This document shows, piece by piece, positions 32,132-41,817 of a stretch of 64,000 nt of DNA (positions are counted from its first letter, which is position 1; each line of letters begins with the position of its first letter). Where the stretch lies: contig NC_007761.1 in NCBI RefSeq assembly GCF_000092045.1, forward strand, positions 1,987,001-2,051,000, read 5' to 3'. This DNA comes from Rhizobium etli CFN 42 (GTDB taxonomy: Bacteria; Pseudomonadota; Alphaproteobacteria; Rhizobiales; Rhizobiaceae). Made by a program: the position numbers and the translations under genes. Under the pieces are notes generated by a model, which ran no database searches, was not told where the DNA came from, and was given only the letters and a program-made list of their open reading frames with translations.

Positions 32132-33484
32132 ATGCCGATCAATATCACGATGCCCGCCCTCTCTCCGACCATGGAAGAAGGCAATCTGGCCAAGTGGCTG
32201 GTCAAGGAAGGCGACAAGGTCAAGTCTGGCGATGTGATCGCCGAGATCGAGACCGACAAGGCGACGATGGAAGTCGAAGCTGTCGATGAAGGCACGGTCG
32301 CCAAGCTCGTCGTTGCCGCCGGCACCGAAGGCGTCAAGGTCAATGCGCTGATCGCCGTTCTCGCGGCCGATGGCGAGGATGTCGCCGCTGCCGCAAGCGG
32401 CGCGGGTTCCGCTGCTCCGGCCAAGGCTGAGGCTGCATCTGCGCCGAAAGCCGACGCTGCGCCAGCGAAGGCTGAGGCCGCTCCGGCCGCGGCACCGGCA
32501 CCTACCGCTGCACCCGCGGCCGTTTCGGCTGGTGGCAACCGCACCTTTTCTTCGCCGCTCGCACGCCGCCTGGCCAAGGAAGCCGGCATCGACCTTTCGG
32601 CCGTCGCCGGTTCTGGTCCGCATGGCCGCGTGATCAAGAGCGATATCGAAGCTGCCCTTGCCGGCGGCGCCAAGCCCGCTCCGGCGCCTGCCGCTGCTTC
32701 GGCTCCGCAGGCTGTCGCGCCGGCTCCTGCCGCCGCGCCGAAGGGCGCTTCCGATGATGCCGTTCTCAAGCTGTTCGAGCCGGGCTCCTACGAGCTCGTC
32801 CCGCATGACGGCATGCGCAAGACGATTGCCCGGCGCCTGGTCGAGTCGAAGCAGACGATCCCGCATTTCTATGTCAGCGTCGATTGCGAGCTCGATGCGC
32901 TGATGGCGCTGCGCGCCCAGCTCAACGATGCGGCGCCGCGCAAGGAAAACGCGCCGGCCTACAAGCTCTCGGTCAACGACATGGTGATCAAGGCCATGGC
33001 GCTGGCATTGCGCGACGTTCCGGACGCCAATGTGTCGTGGACCGACAGCAACATGGTCAAGCACAAGCACGCCGACGTCGGCGTCGCCGTCTCGATCCCC
33101 GGCGGCCTGATCACCCCGATCATTCGCAAGGCCGAACAGAAGACGCTGTCTGCCATCTCCAACGAGATGCGCGATCTCGGCAAGCGCGCCAAGGACCGCA
33201 AGCTGAAGCCCGAGGAATATCAGGGCGGCACCAGCTCGGTCTCGAACATGGGCATGATGGGCGTCAAGAATTTCGCCGCCGTCGTCAACCCGCCGCATGC
33301 GACGATCCTCGCAGTCGGCGCCGGGGAGCAGCGGGTCGTCGTCAAGAACGGCGAAATGGCGATTGCCACCGTGATGTCGGTGACGCTGTCAACCGACCAT
33401 CGTTGCGTCGACGGTGCGCTCGGCGCCGAGCTCCTCCAGGCCTTCAAGGGCTACATCGAAAACCCGATGGGCATGCTCGTCTAA
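32132..33484 (+). CDS. pdhC: Pyruvate dehydrogenase E2, dihydrolipoamide acetyltransferase
   Basis: A 450-residue E2 core subunit. Order of domains: one lipoyl domain (about 1-78, Lys in [10 protein letters not shown]), an Ala/Pro-rich linker, a peripheral subunit-binding domain (about 132-168, [20 protein letters not shown]), a second Ala/Pro linker, and the catalytic acetyltransferase domain (about 220-450) ending with the active-site [17 protein letters not shown]. coli E2 has three lipoyl domains; here the E1-beta lipoyl domain adds to one in E2. Confidence 0.97.
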   Translation: MPINITMPALSPTMEEGNLAKWLVKEGDKVKSGDVIAEIETDKATMEVEAVDEGTVAKLVVAAGTEGVKVNALIAVLAADGEDVAAAASGAGSAAPAKAEAASAPKADAAPAKAEAAPAAAPAPTAAPAAVSAGGNRTFSSPLARRLAKEAGIDLSAVAGSGPHGRVIKSDIEAALAGGAKPAPAPAAASAPQAVAPAPAAAPKGASDDAVLKLFEPGSYELVPHDGMRKTIARRLVESKQTIPHFYVSVDCELDALMALRAQLNDAAPRKENAPAYKLSVNDMVIKAMALALRDVPDANVSWTDSNMVKHKHADVGVAVSIPGGLITPIIRKAEQKTLSAISNEMRDLGKRAKDRKLKPEEYQGGTSSVSNMGMMGVKNFAAVVNPPHATILAVGAGEQRVVVKNGEMAIATVMSVTLSTDHRCVDGALGAELLQAFKGYIENPMGMLV

Positions 33485-33503
33485 TAGCGAAGCGGAGGCG
33501 GAA

Positions 33504-34145
33504 ATGACCAAGACCGTTCTTTGCTATGGTGACTCGCTGACCTGGGGTCATGACCCCGAAAACATCGGCCGTCACGAGTACAAGAATCGCTGGCCGAGCG
33601 TGCTTCAGGCGGCGCTCGGCAGCGAGGCGCGTATCATCGCCGAAGGGCTGAACGGTCGCACCACCGCTTTCGACGACCACCTCGCCGATTGCGACCGCAA
33701 CGGCGCGCGCGTCCTGCCGACGATCCTGCAGACGCATGCGCCGCTCGACCTCGTCATTCTTCTGCTCGGCACCAACGACATGAAGCCGGTCGTGGCGGGC
33801 TCCGCCTTTGCCGCCTGCCAGGGCATCAGCCGGCTCGTGCGGCTGATCCGCAATCACGCCTGGCCCTTCGAATTCGACGGGCCGGAGATCCTGATCGTCG
33901 CGCCGCCGGCGATCTGCGCGACGGGCAATGTGCCCTTCGCGGCGTCTTTTCCCGGCGGAATCGAGGAATCGGCAAAGCTCGCAACGCTCTATCGCGATCT
34001 TGCCGACGAGCTCGGCTGTGGCTTTTTCGACGGCAATTCCGTCGCCAAGACCACGCCGATCGACGGCATTCATCTCGATGCGGAGAATACCCGTGCATTG
34101 GGACGCGGGCTGGAATCCATCGTGCGGATGATGCTGGGGATCTGA
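33504..34145 (+). CDS. SGNH/GDSL hydrolase family esterase
   Basis: A 213-residue SGNH hydrolase, similar in size and motifs to the rhizobial arylesterases. Block I is YGDSLTWGHD (catalytic Ser), block III is LLGTNDMK (Asn), and block V is DGIHLDAEN (Asp and His). No signal peptide is visible, so it is probably cytoplasmic. It lies 19 bp after pdhC and before a GNAT gene and lpdA, so it is probably transcribed with the pyruvate dehydrogenase genes, but why is unclear. Confidence 0.87.
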   Translation: MTKTVLCYGDSLTWGHDPENIGRHEYKNRWPSVLQAALGSEARIIAEGLNGRTTAFDDHLADCDRNGARVLPTILQTHAPLDLVILLLGTNDMKPVVAGSAFAACQGISRLVRLIRNHAWPFEFDGPEILIVAPPAICATGNVPFAASFPGGIEESAKLATLYRDLADELGCGFFDGNSVAKTTPIDGIHLDAENTRALGRGLESIVRMMLGI

Positions 34146-34150
34146 GGCTG

Positions 34151-34732
34151 ATGACCGCCTTCATCGCGCTGCGGCAGGCCTCCCGGCGCGATGCCTCGGA
34201 GCTGGCGATCCTGGCAGATATCGCATCGCATGGCTTTGCTTCCTGGCTCTGGTTTGCCGATGTTGCGAATGGTGTGACCGACACGCCTTTGGAGCTGGGG
34301 CGGCTGAAGATGAGCGATGAGGAGGCCACCGGCGGTTGGCGGGATGCCGCGATCGCCGAGGCTTATGGGGAAGTTGCGGGCGTGGCGATCGGCCATGTGC
34401 TGGATGAAGCCATAGAGGGTGTCGAGGCGACGATCGCCGCGACCGAGCCGATGCTCGCCTTGCAGAAGACGGTGGTGGGAAGCTGGTTTATCGGCAGTCT
34501 CGGCGTCTATCGCCATCTGCGCGGCATCGGGATCGGGAGAAGGTTGCTGGAGGATCAGATCGATAGGGCCGATCGCCGGCCTGTCTGTCTCATTACCGCA
34601 AGTGATAACGAGGCGGCTCTGTCGCTTTATGGAAGAAACGGATTCTCGGAGGCTGCGCGCGCTGACGCCGTGCCGCTCTTCGAAAACAGCAAGAGACACG
34701 CGTGGGTGCTCATGACCCGCAGCGCAGCGTAA
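34151..34732 (+). CDS. GNAT family N-acetyltransferase
   Basis: A 193-residue protein with the GNAT acetyl-CoA binding motif A seen as LRGIGIGRRLLEDQI and motif B near ITASDNEAALSLYGRNGF. The first half (FIALRQASRRDASELAIL) is a typical GNAT opening. I start at ATG 34151; the frame continues upstream into the hydrolase gene but that is out of context. It is 5 bp after the SGNH gene and 18 bp before lpdA. The acceptor substrate is unknown. Confidence 0.85.
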   Translation: MTAFIALRQASRRDASELAILADIASHGFASWLWFADVANGVTDTPLELGRLKMSDEEATGGWRDAAIAEAYGEVAGVAIGHVLDEAIEGVEATIAATEPMLALQKTVVGSWFIGSLGVYRHLRGIGIGRRLLEDQIDRADRRPVCLITASDNEAALSLYGRNGFSEAARADAVPLFENSKRHAWVLMTRSAA

Positions 34733-34750
34733 ACAAAGGGCAGGACACAC

Positions 34751-36196
34751 ATGGCTGAATCCTACGACGTCATCATCATCGGTTCCGGTCCCGGCGGCTA
34801 TGTCGCCGCCATCCGCGCCAGCCAACTCGGCCTCAAGACGGCGATCGTCGAGCGTGAGCATATGGGCGGCATCTGCCTGAACTGGGGTTGCATCCCGACC
34901 AAGGCGCTGCTGCGCTCGGCCGAGGTGCTCGACCATGCCAACCACTTCAAGGATTTCGGCCTTGTCCTCGAAGGCTCGGTGAAGCCGGACGCCAAGGCCG
35001 TCGTCGGCCGCTCGCGCGCCGTCTCCGCCCGTCTGAACGCCGGCGTCGGCTTCCTGATGAAGAAGAACAAGATCGACATCATCTGGGGTGAGGCGAAGCT
35101 TACGAAGCCTGGTGAGATCGTCGTCGGCAAGTCGTCGAAGCCGGTCGTCGAGCCGCAGCACCCGCTGCCGAAGAACGTCAAGGGCGAGGGCACCTATACC
35201 GCCAAGCACATTATCATCGCCACCGGCGCCCGTCCGCGTGCGCTGCCGGGTATCGAGCCGGATGGCAAGCTGATCTGGACCTATTTCGAGGCGCTGAAGC
35301 CGGATGCACTGCCGAAGTCGCTGATCGTCATGGGCTCGGGCGCGATCGGCATCGAATTCGCCAGCTTCTACCGCTCGATGGGCGTCGACGTCACGGTGGT
35401 GGAGGTCATGCCGACGATCATGCCGGTCGAGGATGCTGAAATCACCGCCATCGCCCGCAAGCAGCTGGAAAAGCGTGGCCTGAAGATCTTCACCAGCGCC
35501 AAGGTCACCAAGGTGGAGAAGGGTGCCGGCAGCATCACCGCCCATGTCGAGACGTCAGACGGCAAGGTGCAGCAGATCACCGCCGACCGGATGATTTCGG
35601 CCGTCGGCGTTCAGGGCAATATCGAAAATCTCGGCCTCGAGGCGCTCGGCGTCAAGACTGACCGCGGCTGCGTCGTCGCCGACGGTTACGGCAAGACCAA
35701 TGTCGCCGGCATCTATGCAATCGGCGACGTCGCCGGCCCGCCAATGCTGGCGCACAAGGCCGAGCATGAGGGTGTCGTCTGCGTCGAGAAGATCGCCGGC
35801 CTGCCGAATGTTCATCCCACCGATAAGGGTAAGGTCCCGGGCTGCACCTATTGCAATCCGCAGGTCGCTTCCGTCGGTCTCACCGAAGCTAAGGCCAAGG
35901 AGCTGGGCCGCGATATCCGCGTCGGCCGCTTCTCCTTCGCCGCCAACGGCAAGGCGATCGCGCTTGGCGAAGATCAGGGCATGGTGAAGGTGATCTTCGA
36001 CAAGAAGACCGGCGAGCTGCTCGGCGCCCATATGGTCGGCGCCGAAGTCACGGAACTCATCCAGGGCTTCGTCGTCGCGATGAACCTCGAAACAACCGAG
36101 GAAGAGCTGATGCATACGATCTTCCCGCATCCGACCGTGTCCGAGACGATGAAGGAAGCGGTGCTCGATGCTTATGGTCGTGTGCTGAACGCTTGA
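34751..36196 (+). CDS. lpdA: Dihydrolipoyl dehydrogenase (E3)
   Basis: A 481-residue FAD-dependent disulfide oxidoreductase that reoxidises dihydrolipoamide of the pyruvate dehydrogenase complex. The N-terminal FAD site is IIGSGPGGYVAAIRAS, the redox-active pair is in GGICLNWGCIPTKALL, the NAD site is MGSGAIGIEFASFY, and the C-terminal catalytic His is in HPHPTVSET. A rhizobial insertion of about 15 residues lies near residue 130-145. It closes the pdh cluster. Confidence 0.97.
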   Translation: MAESYDVIIIGSGPGGYVAAIRASQLGLKTAIVEREHMGGICLNWGCIPTKALLRSAEVLDHANHFKDFGLVLEGSVKPDAKAVVGRSRAVSARLNAGVGFLMKKNKIDIIWGEAKLTKPGEIVVGKSSKPVVEPQHPLPKNVKGEGTYTAKHIIIATGARPRALPGIEPDGKLIWTYFEALKPDALPKSLIVMGSGAIGIEFASFYRSMGVDVTVVEVMPTIMPVEDAEITAIARKQLEKRGLKIFTSAKVTKVEKGAGSITAHVETSDGKVQQITADRMISAVGVQGNIENLGLEALGVKTDRGCVVADGYGKTNVAGIYAIGDVAGPPMLAHKAEHEGVVCVEKIAGLPNVHPTDKGKVPGCTYCNPQVASVGLTEAKAKELGRDIRVGRFSFAANGKAIALGEDQGMVKVIFDKKTGELLGAHMVGAEVTELIQGFVVAMNLETTEEELMHTIFPHPTVSETMKEAVLDAYGRVLNA

Positions 36197-36221
36197 GAAT
36201 TTTCGGGGCGCCGCCCTTTTT

Positions 36222-36243
36222 CCGGAGTGGGAAGCCACTCCGG
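36222..36243 (+). terminator. Hairpin after lpdA
   Basis: Nine-bp perfect arms ccggagtgg and ccactccgg enclose the 4-nt loop gaag. There are T residues before the stem but none after it, so it may work with Rho or stabilise the 3' end instead of acting as a classic terminator. Confidence 0.45.
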
Positions 36244-36272
36244 TCGGGTGGAAAAAGCGAGAGGAAATCATC

Positions 36273-36527
36273 ATGTCTATGGAGACGCAGGCGTTGCTGG
36301 TGTTTTTGCTGATCGGTCTGGTTGCGGGCTTCCTGGCAAGTCTCGTCGTCGGTGGCGGTGGTTTGATCAGATGCCTGCTGAGCGGCATCATCGGCGCCTT
36401 CGTCGGTGGCTATCTGTTCAGCGCGCTCGGAATTTCGCTGGGCATTGAAAATGCGCTGGTCGTGCAGATCATCCACGCCACCGTCGGCGCCATCATCGTG
36501 GTGCTGGTCGCCAGGGCGGTCGCTTAA
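36273..36527 (+). CDS. GlsB/YeaQ/YmgE family stress response membrane protein
   Basis: An 84-residue, very hydrophobic protein with three predicted membrane helices and Gly-rich turns ([30 protein letters not shown]). This fits the transglycosylase-associated protein family PF04226, whose E. coli members are general stress proteins of uncertain function. A second, different family member follows 14 bp later, so the two form a small operon between lpdA and lipA. Confidence 0.82.
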   Translation: MSMETQALLVFLLIGLVAGFLASLVVGGGGLIRCLLSGIIGAFVGGYLFSALGISLGIENALVVQIIHATVGAIIVVLVARAVA

Positions 36528-36541
36528 GGGTAAGGATAGGC

Positions 36542-36790
36542 ATGGCAGGCGTCCGCTGGATATCGGCAATCATCATCGGCGGGCTTGCGGGCTGGCTCGC
36601 CGGCAAGCTGATGGAGGCGCGATACGGGATTTTCCTGAACATCGTGCTCGGCATCGTCGGCTCGGTCGTCGCCACCGCCATTCTCGCCCAATTCCATGTC
36701 CAGCTCGCCGGCGGACGGCTCGGTTATTTCGTGACGGGTTTCCTTGGCGCCTGCCTGCTGATATTCCTTGCGCGGCTGGTGCGGCGCTAG
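36542..36790 (+). CDS. Second GlsB/YeaQ/YmgE family membrane protein
   Basis: An 82-residue membrane protein with the family pattern [20 protein letters not shown] and [19 protein letters not shown], and a basic C-terminus (ARLVRR). It is clearly diverged from its neighbour, with shared pattern but little identity, so it is an old tandem pair and not a recent copy. lipA starts 47 bp downstream. Confidence 0.82.
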   Translation: MAGVRWISAIIIGGLAGWLAGKLMEARYGIFLNIVLGIVGSVVATAILAQFHVQLAGGRLGYFVTGFLGACLLIFLARLVRR

Positions 36791-36837
36791 ATCAAGAGAT
36801 GATGCCGCTTCAAGGGCGACGGAAAGCTGAAACTGCA

Positions 36838-37809
36838 ATGGTGACCATTCTCGACACGATCAATCCCGACGCCAAGCGCGTGCGCCATCCCGAAAAGGCG
36901 CATCGGCCGGATACGGAAGTCATGCGCAAGCCGGACTGGATCCGTGTCAAGGCGCCGACCTCCAAGGGTTATGCCGAGACGCGCGCGATCGTGAAGGAGC
37001 ACAAGCTCGTCACCGTCTGCGAGGAGGCCGGCTGCCCGAATATCGGCGAGTGCTGGGACAAGAAGCACGCCACCTTCATGATCATGGGCGAGATCTGTAC
37101 CCGCGCCTGCGCCTTCTGCAACGTCGCCACCGGCAAGCCGAATGCGCTCGATATGGACGAGCCAGAAAACGTTGCCAAGGCCGTCAGGGAGATGGGCCTC
37201 AGCCACGTCGTCATCACCTCGGTCGACCGCGACGATCTCGAGGACGGCGGCGCCGAGCACTTCGAAAAGGTGATCTGGGCGATCCGCTCCGCCTCGCCGG
37301 CAACGACGATCGAGATCCTGACGCCGGACTTCCTGAAGAAGCCGGGTGCTTTGGAGCGTGTCGTCGCCGCCAAGCCCGACGTTTTCAACCACAATATGGA
37401 AACGGTAGCCGGCAACTATCTGACGGTTCGCCCTGGCGCCCGCTACTTCCACTCCATCCGCTTGCTTCAGCGGGTGAAGGAACTCGATCCGACCATGTTC
37501 ACCAAGTCTGGCATCATGGTCGGCCTCGGCGAGGAGCGCAACGAGGTGCTGCAGCTGATGGACGACCTGCGCACCGCCGATGTCGATTTCCTGACAATCG
37601 GCCAATACCTGCAGCCGACCCGAAAGCACCACAAGGTCGAAAGCTTCGTCACCCCCGAAGAGTTCAAGTCCTACGAGACGGTCGCCTACAGCAAGGGCTT
37701 CCTGATGGTCGCCTCCAGTCCGCTGACCCGCTCCTCCCACCATGCCGGTGATGATTTTGCGCGGCTGCGGGCAGCGCGTGAGAAGAAGCTGCTGATGGCG
37801 GCTGAGTAA
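36838..37809 (+). CDS. lipA: Lipoyl synthase
   Basis: A 323-residue radical SAM enzyme that inserts two sulfurs into octanoyl-lysine on lipoyl domains. Both [4Fe-4S] ligand sets are present: Cys61, Cys66 and Cys72 ([12 protein letters not shown], auxiliary cluster) and Cys87, Cys91 and Cys94 (CTRACAFC, radical SAM cluster). I start at ATG 36838; the frame is open far upstream through the YmgE genes, but no conserved residues lie there. Its place beside pdhABC and lpdA provides the cofactor for the two lipoyl domains encoded there. Confidence 0.97.
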   Translation: MVTILDTINPDAKRVRHPEKAHRPDTEVMRKPDWIRVKAPTSKGYAETRAIVKEHKLVTVCEEAGCPNIGECWDKKHATFMIMGEICTRACAFCNVATGKPNALDMDEPENVAKAVREMGLSHVVITSVDRDDLEDGGAEHFEKVIWAIRSASPATTIEILTPDFLKKPGALERVVAAKPDVFNHNMETVAGNYLTVRPGARYFHSIRLLQRVKELDPTMFTKSGIMVGLGEERNEVLQLMDDLRTADVDFLTIGQYLQPTRKHHKVESFVTPEEFKSYETVAYSKGFLMVASSPLTRSSHHAGDDFARLRAAREKKLLMAAE

Positions 37810-37832
37810 TAGTCGGCGCTTGCTTTTTTAGG

Positions 37833-37860
37833 AAACCGCAGCGATTTTGCCGCGGTTTTT
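37833..37860 (+). terminator. Rho-independent terminator after lipA
   Basis: Arms aaaccgc (37833-37839) and gcggttt (37852-37858) with an inner gc/gc pair, then further T residues to 37860. It lies 23 bp after the lipA stop codon and 16 bp ahead of the next start codon. Confidence 0.8.
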
Positions 37861-37876
37861 CCTTGGGCGGTCGCCG

Positions 37877-38455
37877 ATGAATGTCACATCCGGGTTGAAT
37901 TCGAATCTGGCCGCAGCCCACCGTATCCTGGTGATCGGCTGCCCCGGGAGCGGCAAGAGCACGCTCGCAAAGCGGCTCTCGCGAGCGCTCGACCTTACTT
38001 ACATCTCCATGGACCGCGAGTTTTACTGGCTGCCGGGCTGGAGAAAGAGGCCGCGCGATGAGGTCGATCGCCGTATCGGCAAGGCCGTGGCGGGCGAGCG
38101 CTGGATCATGGATGGGACCGGCCTCAGCTCCTTTCATCTTCGCCTGCCGCGCGCGCAGGCGGTCATCTGGCTTCGCCCGCCAAGACGTGTCTGTTTGTAC
38201 GGTGCCATCGTAAGAGCGTTGCGTTATTTCGGGCGTAACCGTCCCGAACTGCCTGCCGGCTGCCCTGAAAGCCTGTCGCTCGCCGCGCTTTCCTATATCT
38301 GGAACTTCGAGCGCGATGCGGTCCCGTTAATCGAGGCCGCACTTCGGGATCATGCTGCCGGCATCGCCGAGGACGGTCCTGAAATGCCGGGTCTCCAACT
38401 AAAATCCCGCCGCCAGATGCGCGAGCTCCTTGATCTTCTGGACCGGCCCGCTTAA
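37877..38455 (+). CDS. P-loop nucleotide kinase-like protein (topology modulation/FlaR-like)
   Basis: A 192-residue P-loop NTPase with Walker A VIGCPGSGKSTLAKRLS near residue 23 and the adenylate-kinase-like context YISMDREFYWLPGWRKRPRDE. This pattern matches proteins annotated as topology modulation protein or FlaR-like; the substrate is unknown. I start at ATG 37877, ten codons into a longer frame from 37847 that would run through the terminator stem. ratA follows 9 bp later. Confidence 0.78.
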   Translation: MNVTSGLNSNLAAAHRILVIGCPGSGKSTLAKRLSRALDLTYISMDREFYWLPGWRKRPRDEVDRRIGKAVAGERWIMDGTGLSSFHLRLPRAQAVIWLRPPRRVCLYGAIVRALRYFGRNRPELPAGCPESLSLAALSYIWNFERDAVPLIEAALRDHAAGIAEDGPEMPGLQLKSRRQMRELLDLLDRPA

Positions 38456-38464
38456 GTGCCGCCT

Positions 38465-38917
38465 ATGCCGCAATTCGAAACGCACCGCTCCGTCCCGCAC
38501 ACGCCCGACCAGATGTTCGATCTCGTGGCCGATGTCGAACACTATCCCGAATTCCTGCCGCTCTGCGAGGCGCTGTCGGTCAGGAGCCGCAAGGAGCGCG
38601 ACGGCCGGATCCTGCTCGTGGCCGACATGACGGTCGGCTACAAGGCGATCCGCGAGACCTTCACGACCCAGGTGCTGCTGAACCGACCCGAGCGGGTGAT
38701 CGAGGTCAAATATATCGACGGCCCGTTCAAATATCTCGAGAACCGCTGGCATTTTGCCGAGACGCCGTCCGGCGGCTGCACCATCAATTTCTTCATCGAT
38801 TACGAGTTCAAGAGCCGCATCCTCGGGGCGCTGATGGGCTCGATGTTCGACCGCGCCTTCCGCATGTTCACCGAAGCCTTCGAGACGCGCGCGAGCAAGA
38901 TCTACGCTCCGGTCTGA
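38465..38917 (+). CDS. RatA/COQ10-type START domain protein
   Basis: A 150-residue protein of the polyketide cyclase / START superfamily, close to E. coli RatA and mitochondrial Coq10. The family features HTPDQMFDLVADVEHYPEFL near the N-terminus, EVKYIDGPFKYLENRW in the middle and FFIDYEFKSRILG are clear. In alphaproteobacteria the likely role is ubiquinone binding or delivery; the ribosome-association toxin role described for E. coli RatA is less secure. A GTG three codons earlier (38456) is an alternative start. Confidence 0.9.
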   Translation: MPQFETHRSVPHTPDQMFDLVADVEHYPEFLPLCEALSVRSRKERDGRILLVADMTVGYKAIRETFTTQVLLNRPERVIEVKYIDGPFKYLENRWHFAETPSGGCTINFFIDYEFKSRILGALMGSMFDRAFRMFTEAFETRASKIYAPV

Positions 38918-38936
38918 CGGCCGGTTGCAGGCATCC

Positions 38937-39437
38937 TCAACGCGTGAGCAGCAAACGTACCATCTCCAGCGCCGTCCTGATGGTCGCCAGCCGAATCTCG
39001 CCACGACCGATGTCGCCATAAAGAATTTTCCGGTGGATGAGGGCCCCGGCGCGCGACTTGGCGGCGAGATGCACGAGACCGACCGGCTTTTCGGCCGATC
39101 CACCGCCGGGGCCGGCGATGCCGGTGACGGCAACGGCAATGTCAGCGCTCGAACGGAGGAGGGCGCCGTGCACCATCTGCCGCGCGGTTTCCTCAGAGAC
39201 GGCCCCGAAGCGCAGCAATGTTTGTTCCTGCACACCGAGCAGTTCGATCTTTGCCGTGTTCGTATAGGTGACGAAGCCGCGGTCGACGACGGCCGACGAA
39301 CCGGATATCTCGGTGAGGGCGCCTGAGATCAGCCCGCCGGTGCAGGATTCGGCGGTGGAGATCATGAGCCCGGCGGCGGTGAAATCACGAATGATCGCCT
39401 CCGCCGCGGAAACGATATCCTGCGGAAACAAGCTCAT
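38937..39437 (-). CDS. CinA family protein (nicotinamide-nucleotide amidohydrolase domain)
   Basis: A 166-residue stand-alone CinA C-terminal domain (PncC type), which deamidates NMN to nicotinate mononucleotide in E. coli. The signature [16 protein letters not shown] at about residues 28-43 and [17 protein letters not shown] are present. I start at ATG 39437, whose first bases overlap the ispDF stop (ATGA); a longer frame from 39719 lies inside ispDF. It is convergent with ratA, separated by 19 bp. Confidence 0.93.
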
Positions 39438-40654
39438 CTTTTCCTCCAGCGATAGACGACGGTTGCCGTGGCGATCGCCGCGATGCCTTCGCGCCGGCCG
39501 ACGAAACCGATCTTCTCGTTGGTTGTGGCCTTGACCGAGCATCGTTCGATATCGATGCCGAGATATTCGGACAACCTCGCCCGCATGGCCTCGCGATGCG
39601 GGCCGACCTTCGGCGCCTCGGCGATCAGCGAGACGTCGGCATTCATGATCGTGCCGCCGCGTTCCCGTACGATCCGGGCGGCATGCTCGATGAAGATCTT
39701 CGAAGCCGCTCCCTTCCATTGCGGATCGGACGGCGGGAAATGATCGCCGATATCGCCAGCGCCGCAGGTGGCAAGCAGCGCGTCGGTTAGCGCATGCAGC
39801 GCGACGTCGGCATCCGAATGGCCCTTGAGCCTCTGGTCGTGCGGAATGAACACGCCGCAGAGTGTCACGCCGTCGCCTGGTTCGAGCTGGTGCACGTCAT
39901 AGCCGTTGCCGGTGCGCACGTCGGGAAGCATCGGAGCCGAAAGTTTGTCGTCAGCCATGGCGATATCGCTCCTGAGCGTCAGCTTGACGTTGTCGGGCGT
40001 GCCTTCGACGACCGTCACCGGAATGCCCGACCATTCGGCGATCGAGGCGTCGTCGGTGAAATCGCTTCGCCCGCTTGCCGCTGCCTTCTCATGCGCGTCG
40101 AGAATGGTTTCGAATACGAAGGATTGCGGCGTCTGTGCCGCATAGAGGTGCTCGCGCGAGACCGTCGCCGATATGGTGCCGGCGCTGTCGGCGCGTTTCA
40201 GGGTGTCGGTGACTGGCATGGCCGGCAGCACCGCCGGCGCGCCATTGCCAAGGCGCTCGGCAATGCGGTCGAGAAGAACATGGTCGAAGAAGGGCCGGAC
40301 TGCGTCGTGGATCAGCACATGACTAACATGCTTGTCCTTAAGGTATCTCAGGCCGGCGAGCACGGACTCTTGTCTTGTCGCACCGCCATGTACCGTTTCG
40401 ATCGGAGTTTCCGAGATGATGTGGCGAGACGCCTTGGCAAACAGCGCCTCGTCATCGGGATGAATGACGACAACGATCTGTTTGGCGGCTTCCCATGTCA
40501 TGAAGTTTTCAAGCGTATGAACGATAACCGGCTTGCCGCCGATCATGCGATATTGCTTGGGGCCTTCCGTGGAAGATCCGGCGCGCTCGCCGCGGCCGGC
40601 GGCAACGACGACAATTCCAGCCGATATCGGTTGCTTGGACGGCATTTGCAGCAT
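39434..40654 (-). CDS. ispDF: Bifunctional IspD/IspF, MEP pathway enzyme
   Basis: A 406-residue fusion of 4-diphosphocytidyl-2-C-methylerythritol synthase and 2-C-methylerythritol 2,4-cyclodiphosphate synthase. The IspD part (about 1-240) has [13 protein letters not shown] and the Lys/Arg substrate motif near [13 protein letters not shown], with [12 protein letters not shown]. The IspF part (about 245-406) has [15 protein letters not shown] with the zinc-binding Asp and His, and [14 protein letters not shown]. The fusion is usual in rhizobia. The first ATG is at 40654; a second at 40645 is also possible. Confidence 0.96.
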
Positions 40655-40797
40655 AAATCCCCTAAATTATGCGGAATTGACCGGAGTGCTCTAACCTCTT
40701 GCTTTGGCCTTTTCCAGCATATGCCCAAAAAATATCGATTCCGATCCGAGCCCCCTTGGCAAAGCCATGGATCTGTGGCTAAAAATAATGCAGTTCT

Positions 40798-41817
40798 ATG
40801 GTGTGCCTGAAAGATAATCATTTGATTTGCAAGAATCTCGCAGCGCCTTTTCAAATCGGACCCGTGTCCGTGCGGAACCGCGTTGTGCTGGCGCCGATGT
40901 CCGGCGTCACGGACATGCCCTTCCGCGAGCTAGCCTGGCGCTTCGGCGCCGGCCTGGTCGTCACCGAAATGGTGGCGAGCCGCGAGCTGGTCAATGACAC
41001 CGCCGAATCCTGGTCGCGGCTGAAGGCCGCCGGCTTCCGGCCGCACATGGTCCAGCTCGCCGGCCGCGAGGCGCATTGGATGGCAGAAGCGGCGAAGATC
41101 GCCGCCGATCATGGCGCCGATATCATCGACATCAACATGGGCTGTCCGGCAAAGAAGGTGATCGGCGGTTATTCCGGCTCGGCGCTGATGCGCGATCCCG
41201 ATCACGCACTCGGCCTGATCGAGGCGACGGTCAAGGCCGTCGACATTCCGGTGACGCTGAAGATGCGCCTCGGCTGGGACGAGAATTCGATCAACGCGCC
41301 CGATATTGCACGCCGCGCCGAGGCGTCCGGCATTCAGCTCGTGACCATCCATGGCCGCACCCGCATGCAGTTTTACGAAGGCCGCGCCGACTGGGATGCG
41401 ATCCGCGCCGTCCGTGAGGTGATCTCCGTTCCGCTCATCGCCAATGGAGATGTCGAGACCGCGCACGATGCGCAGGAAATCCTGCGCCGCTCCGGCGCCG
41501 ATGCCGTCATGATCGGCCGGGGCTGCCAAGGCAGGCCGTGGCATGCCGGCGTGCTTGCCGGTGCGGCGGAGCCGCGGCGCGAAGACATTGCCGATATCGC
41601 CGTCGAACACTACCGGATGATGCTCGATTTCTACGGCGAGGCGGTGGCGATCCGCCATGCCCGCAAGCATCTCGGCTGGTATCTCGAGCGTTTCGCCCCC
41701 GCGCTTGCCGGCACCGAGAAGGCTGGGATCATGACCTCGCGTGACCCGCGTGAGGTGGCCGCGCGCCTTTATCACGCGCTTGATGCAGGTGCGCTCGACG
41801 GCCGGGAGGCGGCATGA
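40798..41817 (+). CDS. dusB: tRNA-dihydrouridine synthase DusB (NifR3)
   Basis: A 339-residue FMN enzyme that reduces uridine to dihydrouridine in tRNA D-loops. The opening [20 protein letters not shown] and the catalytic cysteine motif [19 protein letters not shown] are clear, with [11 protein letters not shown] and [12 protein letters not shown] following. In rhizobia the gene is known as nifR3 and lies directly upstream of ntrBC, as here: its stop overlaps the ntrB start by 4 bp. The exact start is uncertain, because the first ten codons are AT-rich. Confidence 0.96.
   Translation: MVCLKDNHLICKNLAAPFQIGPVSVRNRVVLAPMSGVTDMPFRELAWRFGAGLVVTEMVASRELVNDTAESWSRLKAAGFRPHMVQLAGREAHWMAEAAKIAADHGADIIDINMGCPAKKVIGGYSGSALMRDPDHALGLIEATVKAVDIPVTLKMRLGWDENSINAPDIARRAEASGIQLVTIHGRTRMQFYEGRADWDAIRAVREVISVPLIANGDVETAHDAQEILRRSGADAVMIGRGCQGRPWHAGVLAGAAEPRREDIADIAVEHYRMMLDFYGEAVAIRHARKHLGWYLERFAPALAGTEKAGIMTSRDPREVAARLYHALDAGALDGREAA

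Noticed and set aside
36406..36837. 144-codon N-terminal extension of lipA
   Set aside because: It runs through two YmgE-type genes in another frame and ends in the lipA ATG at 36838, where the family start lies.
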